In this document: piece after piece, positions 33,142-43,980 of the stretch
How positions within the stretch are numbered: position 1 is the first letter of the stretch
How the letters are laid out: each line of letters begins with the position of its first letter
Origin: Bubalus kerabau
Taxonomy: Eukaryota; Chordata; Mammalia; Artiodactyla; Bovidae
Reading direction: 5' to 3'
DNA: 64,000 nt
NCBI RefSeq assembly: GCF_029407905.1
Contig: NC_073628.1
Span: 17,203,501-17,267,500 of the forward strand
Program-made: the position numbers and the translations under genes
Notes under the pieces: model-generated
What the model saw: the letters and a program-made list of their open reading frames with translations, nothing else
What the model was told of the DNA's origin: nothing
The model's database searches: none

Positions 33142-35475
33142 CTAGGAAACCATTGCCTAACCCATGATCATGAAAATTTACTCCTATGTATTTTATAAAA
33201 GTTTCAATTCTGACATTGTTCATTTTGAGTTCATTTTTGCATGTGGTCTATGGTAGAGTATAACTTTATCCTTTGCATGTTGATATCCAGTCTTCCCCCC
33301 TCTGTTTGTTGAAAACAAAATCCATTATTTTGGTCAGTGACTTGGTTTTGGCACTGTAGTAAAAGATAAACTTATCATGAACTTGGGGGTTTGCTTGTGG
33401 ACTCTGAGTTTTATTCCATTGATCTATGCAGTTATCCTTATGTCAGTACCACACTGCCTTGATTATTGTGACTTTGCAATATGTTTTGAAATTTGGAAAT
33501 ATAGATCCATCAAGTTCGATTTCCTTTTTTCCAGATTGTTTTGGCTGTTCTAAGACCCCAGAATTACCATATGAAATTTATTATCAACTTGTTAATTTTA
33601 GGAAAAATTTCAACTTGGATTTTGGTAGCAATTATATTGAATCTGAAGGTCAGTTTGGGGTCAGTCTGAATGTTAACATACTGAATCTGCAGGTAAATTT
33701 GAATGTTAACATTAAGCCTTCAAGTTCACAAACACAGAAAGACTTCTCAATGATTTAGAGTTGCCTTAATAACTTTTAACAATGTTTTGTTGAAATGCAT
33801 TGCCAAGTATGTTGTTCTTTTTAATACTGTTATGAATGGAATTCATTTTTTGTGATTTCATTTTCAAATTGTTCACGAAAATGTACAGACATGGAGTTAT
33901 TTGTTATGTATTGATCTTGTATTCTTAATATTGCTGAATTCATTTATTAGCTCTAATAGTTTTGAATGGATTCCTCAGGCTTTTTCTGTATCTAAGATCA
34001 TGTCATCTGTGAATAGAGTTTTACATCTTCCTTCCCAAAAGATCTTTTATTTCATTTTCTTGACTAATAGTCTGGCTAAAGCTGGCAGTACAATGTGAAT
34101 AGAGCCAGTTGATAATAGATATTCTTCTCTTGTTCCTGATATTGGGGGCGAAGGGAAGCATTCAATCTTTCACCATTAAATTTGATGCTAGCTGTGGGTT
34201 TTTGTCAATCCACATTATCAAGTGGAAGAAATTTTTTTTTCTATTCCTACTTTGTTGAGTGCTTTTTATCAGGAAAGAGCATTGGATTCTGGCAAATATT
34301 ATTTTGATGTATTGAAATGACCATGTGTTTTGCACTTTATTCTGTAGATACGGTTCATTACCTTAATTGAATCAATCTTGCACTCCTGGTATAAGTTCTG
34401 TTTGGCCATCGTGTGCCCTCATTTTCGCCTGCTCCTGGGTTTTCTTTGCTAGTATTTTTGTTGAGGATTTCTATGTCTACATTCATAAGAGATGCTGCTG
34501 TATGATTTTATTTTATTGTGAAATCCTTGTCTGATTTTGAAATCAGGGTATATTGGCCTCATGCAATGAGTTGTGTATTTTCTTCTATTTTTTTTTTCTT
34601 TTTAGAGAATTTGTGACGAATTTATTAGTTCTTAAAATGTTTGGTACAATTCACAGTGAAGCCATATAGACCCGAACTTCCTTTGTGAATAAACTTTAGC
34701 TACTAATTTAATAGATGTATTTGCTATAGGTCTATTCAGAATTGTTAACTCTCCTTGAGTTGGCTTTAATAGTTTATATCTTTCTATAAATTTGCCCATT
34801 TCATCTCAGTTACCTAGTTTCCTGCATATACTTATTCATACGATTGCTTTATATTTTGTTTTCAGGAAGGTTGGCTGGTATCTCCTCTTTCATTCCTCAC
34901 TTTAATAACTTGAATTCTTCATTTTCTTAGTTACTCTTTCTAAAATCTTGTCAAAGAACAAACTTTTGGCTTTGTTGATTTTCTCTATTGCTTTCTGTTG
35001 TCTATTTCATTCATTTATTCTTTATCCTTATTGTCATCCTTATGCTTGCTTCAGGCTGTTTACCCTTGTTTTCCCAGTGTCTAAAGGCGGCAGTTTAGGT
35101 TATTGATTTCAGATCTTTCTTTTTAATCTTAATGTAGACATTTACAACTGTAAATGTCTAAGTATTGTTACCTGTATCCTGTAAGTTTTGATATATTCAA
35201 ATTCATTTTAATTTATCTCAAAGTATTTTCTAATTTCTCTGTGACCCACGGGTTTTTTAGAAGTGAGTTGCTTGTTGTTTACATATGTGTGAATTTCCCA
35301 AGTTTCTTCCTGTTACTGATTCCTGATTTCAATTCATTGCCTTCAGAACAACATACTTTGCATGGTTTCAATCATTTTAAATTTACTGCGGCTTGGTTTA
35401 TGGACGAGCATGTGGTCTCTCAGAAAACATTCCATGTGCCAATGATGTTTATTGGGTAGAACATTCAATGCCACT

Positions 35476-36340
35476 CTTTTAAAAAATGTGTTCTGCTCTA
35501 GTGAGTATTGTTATTTCATTGTGGTTTTAATTTATGTTTTTCTGCTGAATAATGATATTGAATATCTTTTCATGTGTTTATGGGCCATTTGTATATCCTC
35601 TTTCATGAAATGGCTTTTTAAGTTTTTGCCAATTTTAAGTAAAAAGATGTGTTGCTATTATCAAATTATACGAATATTTTGTATGTGGGATGTGATTCCT
35701 TTGCTGAATACATATGTATTGCAAAGTTTTTTTCCCCCGTTCTTTAGCTTACATTTTCTTAAGATGTCTTTTGAAGAGCTAAAGGTCTTACTTTGATGTC
35801 ACTGAAATTAGCAACTTTTACTAACACGGTTAGCTTTTCCTTACTTATGCAGATTTTGTGACCAGCCAAAGATCTTTGTCCTACCTCAAGGTCATGAAGA
35901 TGTCTTCCTATGTTTTCTTCAAGACATTGTATCATTTTACCTTTTGTGTTTAGATGTACTGTCCATTTATTTTTTCTTATATTATGTAATGGAAGGATCG
36001 AGATCATTTTTCTGATTCAGATATCCAGTTTTCCAGAACATTTGTTAAAGAGGCAATCCTTTCATGCACTGAATTGCATTGGTGACTTTTCAAAAATTAT
36101 ATGGTCATATATGTGGGGGTACTTTGAACTAAGTATTCTCATCCATCAATCTAGATGTCAGTGCTTATGCTTATACCACAATATCTTGTAACTTTATAGT
36201 AAGCCCTACATAAGATAATGTAACTCCTCCAAGTTCAGTCCTCTTTTTAAAATGTTTTGTCTATTTTTCTTTTTCATGTATTTTGCTTGTTCTTATATAT
36301 TTTAGTTTTTCAATTTCTTTTTTAAAAAATCCTGATATTT
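35476..36340 (-). mobile_element. Second old L1 fragment (antisense)
   Basis: The sequence steps back to L1 3'UTR (TTTCATTGTGGTTTTAATTT, GGGCCATTTGTATATCCTC, AAGGTCATGAAGATGTCTTC). It is therefore a separate, more diverged L1 copy abutting the first. It appears to continue at 37156 after an interruption. Confidence 0.7.
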
Positions 36341-36344
36341 TTGT

Positions 36345-37155
36345 TGCTGTTGTTATTGTTTTATTGGTAGGTATTTGTTCTGAAAGAATTAATATAGCAG
36401 ACCCAAGACAGTTACCTTTAAAGAGAACTACCTGCAAGATTGACTCCTAGGGGTGGTGCCTGGGAACATTCCCTATAAAATGTGAAAAGTGAAGTGAAAG
36501 TGTTAGTTGTTCAGTCGTGTCTGACTGTTTGTGATCCCATGGACTGTAGCCCACCAGGCTCCTCTGTCCATGGTATTCCCCAGGCAAGAATACTGGAGTG
36601 GGTAGCCATTCCCTTCTCCAGGGGATCTTCCCAATCCAGGGATCACACCTGGGTCTCCTGCATTGCAAGCAGATTTTTTTAACATCTGAGCCACCAGTTA
36701 TATACAACTTTCCCTAACTGATAAGAGAGGCTCACTGGGCCTAGACTGTACAGTGTGGTTTATGCTGCACACCTGGTTTCTTCCTGGAAGTCTGGCATTT
36801 GGGTACACACTAGGCACGTGAACAGCCCCCAGTTAAAACCTTGGGCATTGAGTCTCTCTTGAGCTTCCTTAGGCAGAAGCATCACCCATGTTGCTGCATA
36901 TTCACTGTTGAAGGCAGCCTGTGCTCTCTGTGACCCCTCGCAGGAGGAAGAGAGCCCACATAAGCCTCGTATGGACTCCTTCCAACCCTCTCTTGGCCCT
37001 TATGATTCAGTGGCTTCTCCTCATTATGCCTCTGAGATCAATACCAGACATGAGCACAACTCATGCTGAATCCTGTGAGTTCTTTCAGGGAATCACTCAG
37101 GGTGAGAATGGTCTTAGAGACCTCGGACTAATTATTCTGTTCCAAGCTGTTGGCG
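36345..37155. mobile_element. Unidentified insertion, possibly a solo LTR
   Basis: About 590 bp of non-L1 sequence (excluding the SINE at 36482-36698) interrupts the old L1, which resumes at GTATATAGAAATACACTTTA. It has LTR-like features, being non-coding, unique within the window and of LTR-like length, but I could not place the family and saw no clear TSD. It could also be unique DNA between two L1 fragments. Confidence 0.3.
36482..36698 (-). mobile_element. Bov-tA SINE (antisense)
   Basis: GTGAAGTGAAAGTGTTAGTT, then GTCGTGTCTGACTGTTTGTG, the reversed B-box near GGGATCACACC, and an end at ATCTGAGCCACCAG with the final GGGAAGCC missing. Confidence 0.9.
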
Positions 37156-37490
37156 CTAGTATATAGAAATACACTTTATTTTTGCGTGATGACCTTTTCG
37201 TGTGTGACCTTAATAAATTCACCTGAAGTCTAGCAGGTTTTTTGTAGATTCCTCATATTTCTGTGGGCAGTTGTCATCTGTGAGTAAAGCTAGTTTTCTT
37301 TTCTAATCTGCAACCCATTTTATTTTGTTTCTTATTTTTTTTTTTTTTTTTGCTCTGGTTAGGTCTTATATTGAATGGAGGTAGTAAGGGTTTGCATCCT
37401 TGCCTGGTTTCTTATTGATGGAAGAAGACATGAATTCTCTCTTTATTATCACTTACACTTTCAACTGATTTATGACTTAACTTTAAAATT
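37156..37490 (-). mobile_element. Old L1 fragment (antisense), continuation
   Basis: TTTTTTGTAGATTCCTCATA and GTTGTCATCTGTGAGTAAAG, then GGGTTTGCATCCTTGCCTGG follow antisense L1 ORF2 order downstream of the 36340 breakpoint. Contains a T-run at 37333-37351. Confidence 0.65.
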
Positions 37491-37838
37491 GTTTGATATT
37501 TTTCTAAGATAATATTTCTCCGAAACAAGAGATAGGACAACAGATACTGTATGGGTACCAGGTGACCAAAAATTGAAGGAAAAGACATTTATGGATGAGG
37601 ATAAAAATAACTGAAAGCTAAGCTTGTCGTATCTAAAGAAATATTTAACATCTTTTGTGATTTTTTTTCCTCTAGTTTGCCTTTCTTCTTCACCTTTATA
37701 TCTCTTAGTTCCTGGACTAATGCCTAACATGGTAGATTCTCAGAAAAATAAAGCTTAGAGAATACTTGAATCAAAAGTCAATCACTACAAGTGATTATTA
37801 TGAGTTTTGTTAGATGCCTTAATTATATTTGGCAATAT
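37491..37838. other. Unique DNA, no gene seen
   Basis: AT-rich, no repeat recognised. It includes the target region of the following BovB. Confidence 0.4.
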
Positions 37839-37850
37839 AATATCAAAAGT

Positions 37851-38410
37851 CTTGACTAGACAGACCTTTGTTGGCAAAGTAATGTCTCTGCTTTTCAATG
37901 TGCTATCTAGGTTGGATATAACTTTTCTTCCAAGGAGTAAGCATCTTTTAAATTCGTGGCTTCAGTCACCATCTTTAGTGATTTTGGAGCCCAAAAAAAT
38001 AAAGCCTGACACTGTTTCCACTGTTTTCCCATCTATTTCCCATGAAGTGATGGGCCCAGATGCCATGATCTTCGTTTTCTGAATGTTGAGTTTTAAGCAA
38101 CTTTTTCACTCTCCTCTTTCACCTTCATCAAGAGGCTTTTTAGTTCCTCTTCACTTTTTGCCATAAGGGTGGTATCATCTGCATATCTGAGGTTATTGAT
38201 ATTTCTCCCAGCAATCTTGATTCCAGCTTGTGCTTCTTCGAGCCCAGCATTTCTCATGATGTACTCTGCATATATGTTAAATAAGCAGGGTGACAATATA
38301 CAGCCTTGACGTGCTCCTTTTCCTATTTTGAACCAGTCTGTTGTTCCATGTCCAGTTCTAACTATTGCTTCCTGACCTGCATACAGATTTCTCAAGAGGC
38401 GGGTCAGGTG
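37851..38410 (-). mobile_element. BovB 5' segment, inverted (antisense)
   Basis: Antisense BovB running from GTCTAGTCAAG (reversed at the left edge) back to the RT region with RQGCILSPCLFN and YADD codons on the minus strand. Together with the sense segment that follows it forms one insertion bounded by the exact duplication AATATCAAAAGT (37839-37850 and 38837-38848). The 121-codon minus-strand frame at 38093-38458 crosses the junction and is a chimera. Confidence 0.92.
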
Positions 38411-38836
38411 GTCATGTATGGATGTGAGAATTGGATTGTGAAAAAAGCTGAGCGCCAAAGAATTGATGCTTTCAAACTGTGGTGTTGGAGAAGACTCTTG
38501 AGAGTCCCTTGGACTGCAAGGAGATCCAACCAGTCCATTCTGAAGGAGATCAGCCCTGGGATTTCTTTGGAAGGAATGATGCTAAAGCTGAAACTCCAGT
38601 ACTTTGGCCACCTCATGTGAAGAGTTGACTCATTGGAAAAAACTCTGATGCTGGGAGGGATTGGGGACAGGAGGAGAAGGCGACGACAGAGGATGAGATG
38701 GCTGGATGGCATCACTGACCCGATGGACGTGAGTCTGAGTGAACTCCTGGAGTTGGTGATGGACAGGGAGGCCTGGTGTGCTGCGATTCATGGGGTCACA
38801 AATAGTCGGACATGACTGTGTGACTGAACTGAACTG
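38411..38836 (+). mobile_element. BovB 3' segment (sense)
   Basis: Sense BovB from GTCATGTATGGATGTGAGAA to the ACTGAACTGAACTG tail. It begins almost exactly where the inverted segment ends in consensus order, with about 16 bp of BovB lost between them. The junction shares the microhomology GTGGTC (38408-38413). This is the standard product of a twin-priming 5' inversion. Confidence 0.93.
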
Positions 38837-39145
38837 AATATCAAAAGTACTGCTCTTTAATGATGTATTTTGAAGAATTTCCAGGAGAAATAATTTTTAA
38901 ATATCTGGGATTTACTTTAAAATACTCCAGCAAACAAGAGCAGTAACTAAAATGATATTATATTGGTCATTATAAAAGCTGAGTGCTGCATGTACCATAC
39001 TAAAAAGTCTTGTAAAGAGATCAGTCGTGTTAAAACTTTGTGACCAACAGATAAATTCTGGTCTGGGAAATCTTATTTTCTGAGTTCCAAAACATGAAAA
39101 GTATATTTGCCAATTAATATTTTTGTAACACATTATTGAGAACTG

Positions 39146-39364
39146 AGGGCTTCCCTGGTGGGTCAGCCGGTAAAGAATCTGCCTGCAATGCGGGAGACCT
39201 GAGTTCAACCCCTGGATCGGGAAGATTCCCCTGGAGGAGGCTATTGCAACTCACTCCAGTATTCTTGCCTGGGGAATCCCATGGACAGAGGAGCCTGTAG
39301 TCTACAGTCCATGAGGTTGCAAAGAGCCAGACACAACTGAGTAACTAAGCACAGCACACAGCAC
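39146..39364 (+). mobile_element. Bov-tA SINE
   Basis: Sense copy from GGCTTCCCTGGTGGGTCAG to GTAACTAAGCACAGCACAC. The TSD TGAGAACTG lies at 39137-39145 and 39365-39373. Confidence 0.93.
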
Positions 39365-39373
39365 TGAGAACTG

Positions 39374-40375
39374 TAAAAAATATTGGCACTCATCAATCAT
39401 CAAACTGTGCCTGAAAGAAAAGAGAAAGCCTGGTAGAAAGAGCAGTCTGCTTTTCCAGGGCTTACCTCGCTAGCCTACTAGAGTCTGCCCTCTAATCCCA
39501 CCGCTGCACTGAGACACTCAGGCCACCGTGGGCCTTCTGGTTGGCAAATCTAATAGACTCCTCCTCCTCTCACTCCAGATGTCTGCTTCTTTGTCCACCG
39601 GGTCTTTCAGATTTGTGTCCCTGTGCTTGGCCTCAGTGCCATTTAGCTATTGGAACCAGCCAAATGGTTAGTGGTGGAAACTAACAATGGTGTCCCCACT
39701 CACAGAGAGTTGGGGCAGGGATCTGGAAGGGGCATGGGGGACAGCCTGCGTCTGTCCTATGACACATAGGGCCTCACCTGGCAAGGCCTGAAGGCTGGGC
39801 GAATGCTTGGGGCGTGGAAGCGTCCCAGGCACCCTCACCCACCTGTGTAGTTACTTCTGCTGATGGTTGGCTGAGATCTCAGCTAGGCCATCAGCCAGGC
39901 ATAGGCACACAGTCTCTCTGGGGCCCATTTGGCTCCTTCACAGTAGGGGTGACCAGGTTCCTAGAGAGCAAGTGAAGGAAGGCTATATCCGACACAAGTG
40001 AGGCTGACACAGGGAGAAGGCACCACAGACCCACTTCCCAGCGAGAGGTTGTCCATGTCTGTGTGCCTGGGAGACACTGTCAAGAGATCCTTAGGAACAT
40101 GGTCTCCTTAGCCCCATCACTCTGCTCCATGCTTCTCCTCCCTCTTTGAAATTTCCTTCTTAACCTCTCTCTACTCTCAGCTTAAGGACAGTAATCCTGG
40201 GGGGGTCTGGCCTGGATCCTTTCCTCTTTTCACTTTGCACTTTCTCCTTTCATCTCGGTCTAGACCACAGCCACAACTAGCTCCACTATGTATCAGCAGC
40301 TGCAGGAAACAACACGACAGCAGGTCTGCAGAGCGCAGACTCCACCGCTGAGCTCAAATCCAAAGCGCTGATGTT
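39374..40375. other. Unique DNA, no gene seen
   Basis: No exon or clear repeat. The right part may belong to the 5' side of the following L2, but I could not align it confidently. Confidence 0.4.
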
Positions 40376-41330
40376 TACCGACAACCCCATTTTAATGCCC
40401 TATAGACGCCTTAAACTCATTTTTTGCAAATGGAATTCATTATGTGTGTCCTGTATCATTACAGGGAATGGCACCCCTGTCCCGCTGCCCCAGATAGAAA
40501 ATTGTTATCTTAGATTCCTTCTTTTTACTGCACATATCTTTTCGATCAATTTCCAAGTCTTTTAGGATTCCCAGTCCTTCTCAGTATCTTTTCAAAACCT
40601 AATTTCTCTCCATTCCCACTGCCCCTGGCTGGTTGAGCTGCATATGACCTGTTACCAGGATCTGTTTGTCCTCCTAGTCTTTTATCCTTAACGTCCACAC
40701 AGAAAGTTCCTTGTTCTTTCCACTGGTGCACTTTAAACTCCAGGACTGACACACTTCTTATGAATATCTCTTAAAGGGCCACACGCTTTTGTGCCTCTGA
40801 GCCTTTACACCTGCTGATCCACTTGCCTTTTTCCTTTTGTCTCCCAGCCTCTTTGTTCATGGTTTGCCTTTTAAAATCTCAGTGTCAGTGTTACCTCTCC
40901 CGGGAAGCTCTCCCTGATAAGCAGTGCCCTTCACCGGCACACACACACACATTCCCACCAAATCAACAACTGCAAGAACTCTGTACAATTGAGGATGCAG
41001 TGCTCTGCGCTGCTTCCTCTGTGCTCCTCCAATTTAAAATACTTCCACGTGTGACCATGGCTGTACTGCATAACTCTCTGCAGGCTGTAAGCCTCTTCCC
41101 ATGAGAACTCTCCTCTCCTAATCTCTTATTTATTAATGCTGTCCACAAACAATGATGGCATCTCTTGCTGCTGTTGTAGGGGCCAGATGCCATGGTAAAC
41201 AGGACTCCATTCATAGCTTGGCTGTAGCTCCTGGTAGGTTTTCAGAAAATCTGTGTTTATAGCTTGGCTGTAGCTCATGGTAGGTTTTCAGAAAATATGT
41301 GTTTACTGTTTGAATAAATGATGAAAAGTT
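40376..41330 (+). mobile_element. L2 LINE 3' region (sense)
   Basis: Ancient CR1-like LINE. ACGCCTTAAACTC near 40407, GTGCCTCTGAGCCTTTACAC, TGTTACCTCTCCCGGGAAGC, then TCTCCCTGATAAG, GGCTGTAAGCCTCTTCCCAT and a terminal TGTTTGAATAAATGATGAA follow L2 order through the 3'UTR. Frames are decayed. It carries a local tandem duplication near its 3' end. Confidence 0.7.
41213..41304. repeat. 46-bp tandem duplication (2 copies)
   Basis: Units 41213-41258 and 41259-41304 both begin ATAGCTTGGCTGTAGCTC and end CTGTGTTT or ATGTGTTT. They differ at two positions (CTCCTGG/CTCATGG and AAATCTG/AAATATG). Inside the L2 3' region. Confidence 0.95.
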
Positions 41331-41780
41331 GTGGGTGCTCACCAGCGTTTTGCAATGACTGATGAGAAGGAAGGCACCTCCCTGAATCTCCACTGGGGTC
41401 TTTACAGAAATCCTCTTGTGTGCATAGGGCCAGGAGTGTGATTTGCCAGTTTACATAAAGCAAGTCAGTAAACCTCAAGTATGCTGTGGAAGCTCCCTTG
41501 CTTTAAAGGCTGTTGACATCCATGTCCCAGAGGAAAAACAGTAACATCACATCACAGAAGCCCACGCCTCACCAACAGACATGGGCTGTCTGCATCAGCA
41601 TTCCCAGCTCTTTTCCTTTCCAGGCTGCACCTGCTGGCCTACCCGAAAGCACATCTCCAGGCCTTTCTCCCAGATCTCCTTTGGTGGATTCTCTTGGGAA
41701 CTGTCTCCACTTGAGTCTGGTCATGTAGCCCACTCCCAGATTTGGAAGCAACAAATACCTGTTCTTTACCCTTCTATTTT
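41331..41780. other. Unique DNA, no gene seen
   Basis: No repeat or exon recognised. Confidence 0.45.
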
Positions 41781-41990
41781 CCCAGGTGGCACAGTGGGTA
41801 AAGAACCCACCTGCCAATGCCTGAGATGTAAGAGACTTGGGTCAATCCCTGGGTTGGGAAGATCCCCTGGAGGAGGGCATGGCAATCTACTCCAGTATTC
41901 TTGCCTGAAGAATCCCACGGACAGAGGAGCCTGGTGGGCTACAGTCCATGGGGTCAGAAAGAGTCGGACACGACTAAGCATGCCACGCAC
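41781..41990 (+). mobile_element. Bov-tA SINE
   Basis: Sense copy with the GATGTAAGAGACTTGG head variant, ending CGGACACGACTAAGCATGCC. Confidence 0.92.
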
Positions 41991-42573
41991 AACACACCAG
42001 TCTATGGAATCAGCTACCATTGCCCTCTGGGCTACAGGGACTCTGGGGGGAAATCATGCTTTAGGCGAACATCATTTCTTTCACTTTTAGCAGCTTTTAT
42101 ATTTTGGCGGGAGACTCGATCGCATTGTAGACGTTTTTATAATTGGCATAAACCTTCATTTACTTTTATTTGACCTGTGCTGCTTTAAAAGCACCACATC
42201 ACCACTGAGTATACCTGGCTTAGTGACTGAGCTCTGTTCGTAGGTACAAAGGATCGACTTTGGGTGTGATGGTCCAGAACCACAGAATGGCCACTTTTCT
42301 TGGTTAAACATGCCATCAGGCTAGTCAACCCACACACATTTACCAGGGCATCATCACAGGTCCGAAGGGTGCAGGGGCTTCCTTATGGGGGAACATTGCT
42401 ACTTTCTCAGTATGTTATCTGTTCTAAGTACCTGGCAGTGTCTAGGTGAATAGATTCTGTGCAGGCCAGAGCACAGGGTACTGCCTCCAAGAGAAAATAA
42501 AAAACATACGTGTTATATGATTTTCACACTTCTAACTATTCTGTATTTTCAAAGTTTAACTTATGTGAGTAAT
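41991..42573. other. Unique DNA, no gene seen
   Basis: No repeat or exon recognised. The right end holds the left TSD of the next SINE. Confidence 0.45.
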
Positions 42574-42740
42574 GCGCATGTGTGTGCGTGTGTGTGTGTG
42601 CGTGTGTGTGTGTGCATGTGTGCGTGTGTGTGTGCATGTGTGCGTGCGTGCGCGTGTGTGTGCATGTGTGTGTGCGTGTGTGTGTGTGCGCGTGCGTGCG
42701 TGCGTGCATGTGTGTGTGTGTGTGTGTTTGCACGCGCACC
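42574..42740. repeat. Imperfect TG/CG microsatellite
   Basis: About 165 bp of alternating purine-pyrimidine sequence, TG with interspersed CG and CATG. It sits between the left TSD and the reversed 3' end of an antisense SINE, so it is the expanded tail of that SINE. Frames of cysteine/valine or histidine/threonine runs across it are meaningless. Confidence 0.95.
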
Positions 42741-42956
42741 TACTCAGTTGCTAAGTTGTGTCTGACTCTTTTGCGACCCCATGGACTGTAGCCCACCAGG
42801 CTCCTCTGTCCATGGAACTTTCCGGGCAAGAATAATGAAGCAGGTTGCCATTCCCTTCTCCAGAGAATCTTCTCAACCCAGGGATTGAACCCGCATCTCC
42901 TGCGTCTCCTGCATTGGCAGGTGGATTCTTTATCACTAGTGCCCCCTGGGAAGCCC
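42741..42956 (-). mobile_element. Bov-tA SINE (antisense) with microsatellite tail
   Basis: TACTCAGTTGCTAAGTTGTG, then TGCGACCCCATGGACTGTAG, ending AGTGCCCCCTGGGAAGCC. Flanked by TATGTGAGTAAT (42562-42573) and TATGCAAGTAAT (42957-42968), which enclose the microsatellite too. Confidence 0.93.
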
Positions 42957-42968
42957 TATGCAAGTAAT

Positions 42969-43429
42969 ACTGAACCATCTGTCCAGTTTCAACTGGGGCT
43001 GTTCACTGTGCCCTAATGGATGACTGGGAACCTTCCCCACCCTGTGAGCATAGACTGTGGGGGAGAACAAGAACCTTCTTTTGTTCACAGAACAACAATC
43101 TGTTCCTTGTAGACAAATAGAAACACAGGGGCCTGATGCCCAGAAATAGCCTGTGAGGCCTGATTCTGAAGCAGGAACCATGAGACCCCAAACACAGCTA
43201 GACAGCAGCTGCTCACCCACACAGAGGTCAAGCCTGGGCACTTTTTTCTTTTCGGTTTGGAATAAGGGTTAATCACATAATTTAGGAAGCACTTGGGAAC
43301 AAAGTCCTGTGAATTCTCACAGTTACAGTTAATATATTAAAAATTAACCTCACGTGGTGAAAAGAACAGGAGAGATGAGAATACTTTCAAGTTTAAAAAA
43401 AAACAACAACCCTGTTATATTAATAACAC
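42969..43429. other. Unique DNA, no gene seen
   Basis: No repeat or exon recognised. Minus-strand frames near 42936-43276 overlap one another and lack domains. Confidence 0.45.
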
Positions 43430-43980
43430 AGAAGAAATTTATTTTTATTAACTCCTGCTTCTAAAATTTCAACCAGTGTGATTCAGGCTCGCATCTTATC
43501 ATACTGTGATGTTGTTCTGCCAAAAGTAACTCCGTATCGATATTTTAGAAATGCCGCAGGGCTTTTATGTAACTAGTTGCTATTTTACCTCAAAAAAAAA
43601 ATAAATAATGCTTCCTGTTTTTACTTTTACTTATCTGGAATAAGTAGCTATTGACATCGGCTGAAGTCAGTATAAAGATTTATTTACCCCAATGCAAATA
43701 TTGACCAATAGGGAGCCTGGCTTGGTGTTTATATTGAAGGACAATAAATTGTGATATTGACTAGGCTGGGGCATCGATATTTGCATTGTTGTAAACATTT
43801 AAAAAATCTCCATGAAATATTCTTCAGAAATCCTCCTGTCATCAGATGAGCTGAGCTAGAGCTGTTTGGGGACGAGCTGTGTCTAGAAGCAAGCAGGTAG
43901 CTTGAAAGAGCTATAAATTGTTCTGGTTTCCACATTTACACAAAGACACATTTTTTATGGTGATGGATAATGGTGATTAT
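43430..43980. promoter_or_regulatory. Candidate conserved noncoding element
   Basis: About 550 bp with no recognisable repeat. It has many candidate sites: TTTTATTAACTCC, CGTATCGATATTTTAG near 43532, ATGCAAATATTGACCAATAG near 43691 (octamer plus CCAAT-box-like), GCATCGATATTTGCATTG near 43770 and ATCAGATGAGCTGAGC. Two ATCGATATTT boxes about 235 bp apart and paired octamer-like motifs suggest organised regulatory DNA. Inferred only. Confidence 0.35.

Larger units (their letters stand above)
30391..35475 (-). mobile_element. Long antisense L1 LINE, host of nested insertions
   Basis: Starting from CATTATTGAGATATAGCTAA (3'UTR) the plus strand follows antisense L1 continuously through the 3'UTR and back into ORF2 as far as about 35475 (blocks such as ACCACACTGCCTTGATTATT, AGATCATGTCATCTGTGAAT, CTCAAAGTATTTTCTAATTT). 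It is interrupted by a BovB (30529-31428), a CHR SINE, two antisense Bov pieces and a sense Bov-tA, each leaving the L1 sequence resuming on the far side. All frames are degraded and open frames here are antisense shadows. Confidence 0.85.

Noticed and set aside
36345..37155. Endogenous retrovirus provirus
   Set aside because: No gag, pol or env-like frame, primer-binding site or second LTR seen. At most a solo LTR-like block.
38093..38458. 121-codon minus-strand frame with RT motifs as an intact RT gene
   Set aside because: It crosses the BovB inversion junction. Its first residues come from the wrong strand of the element, so it is a chimera.
42517..42791. Cysteine/valine-rich and histidine/threonine-rich frames
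   Set aside because: Translations of the TG/CG microsatellite.
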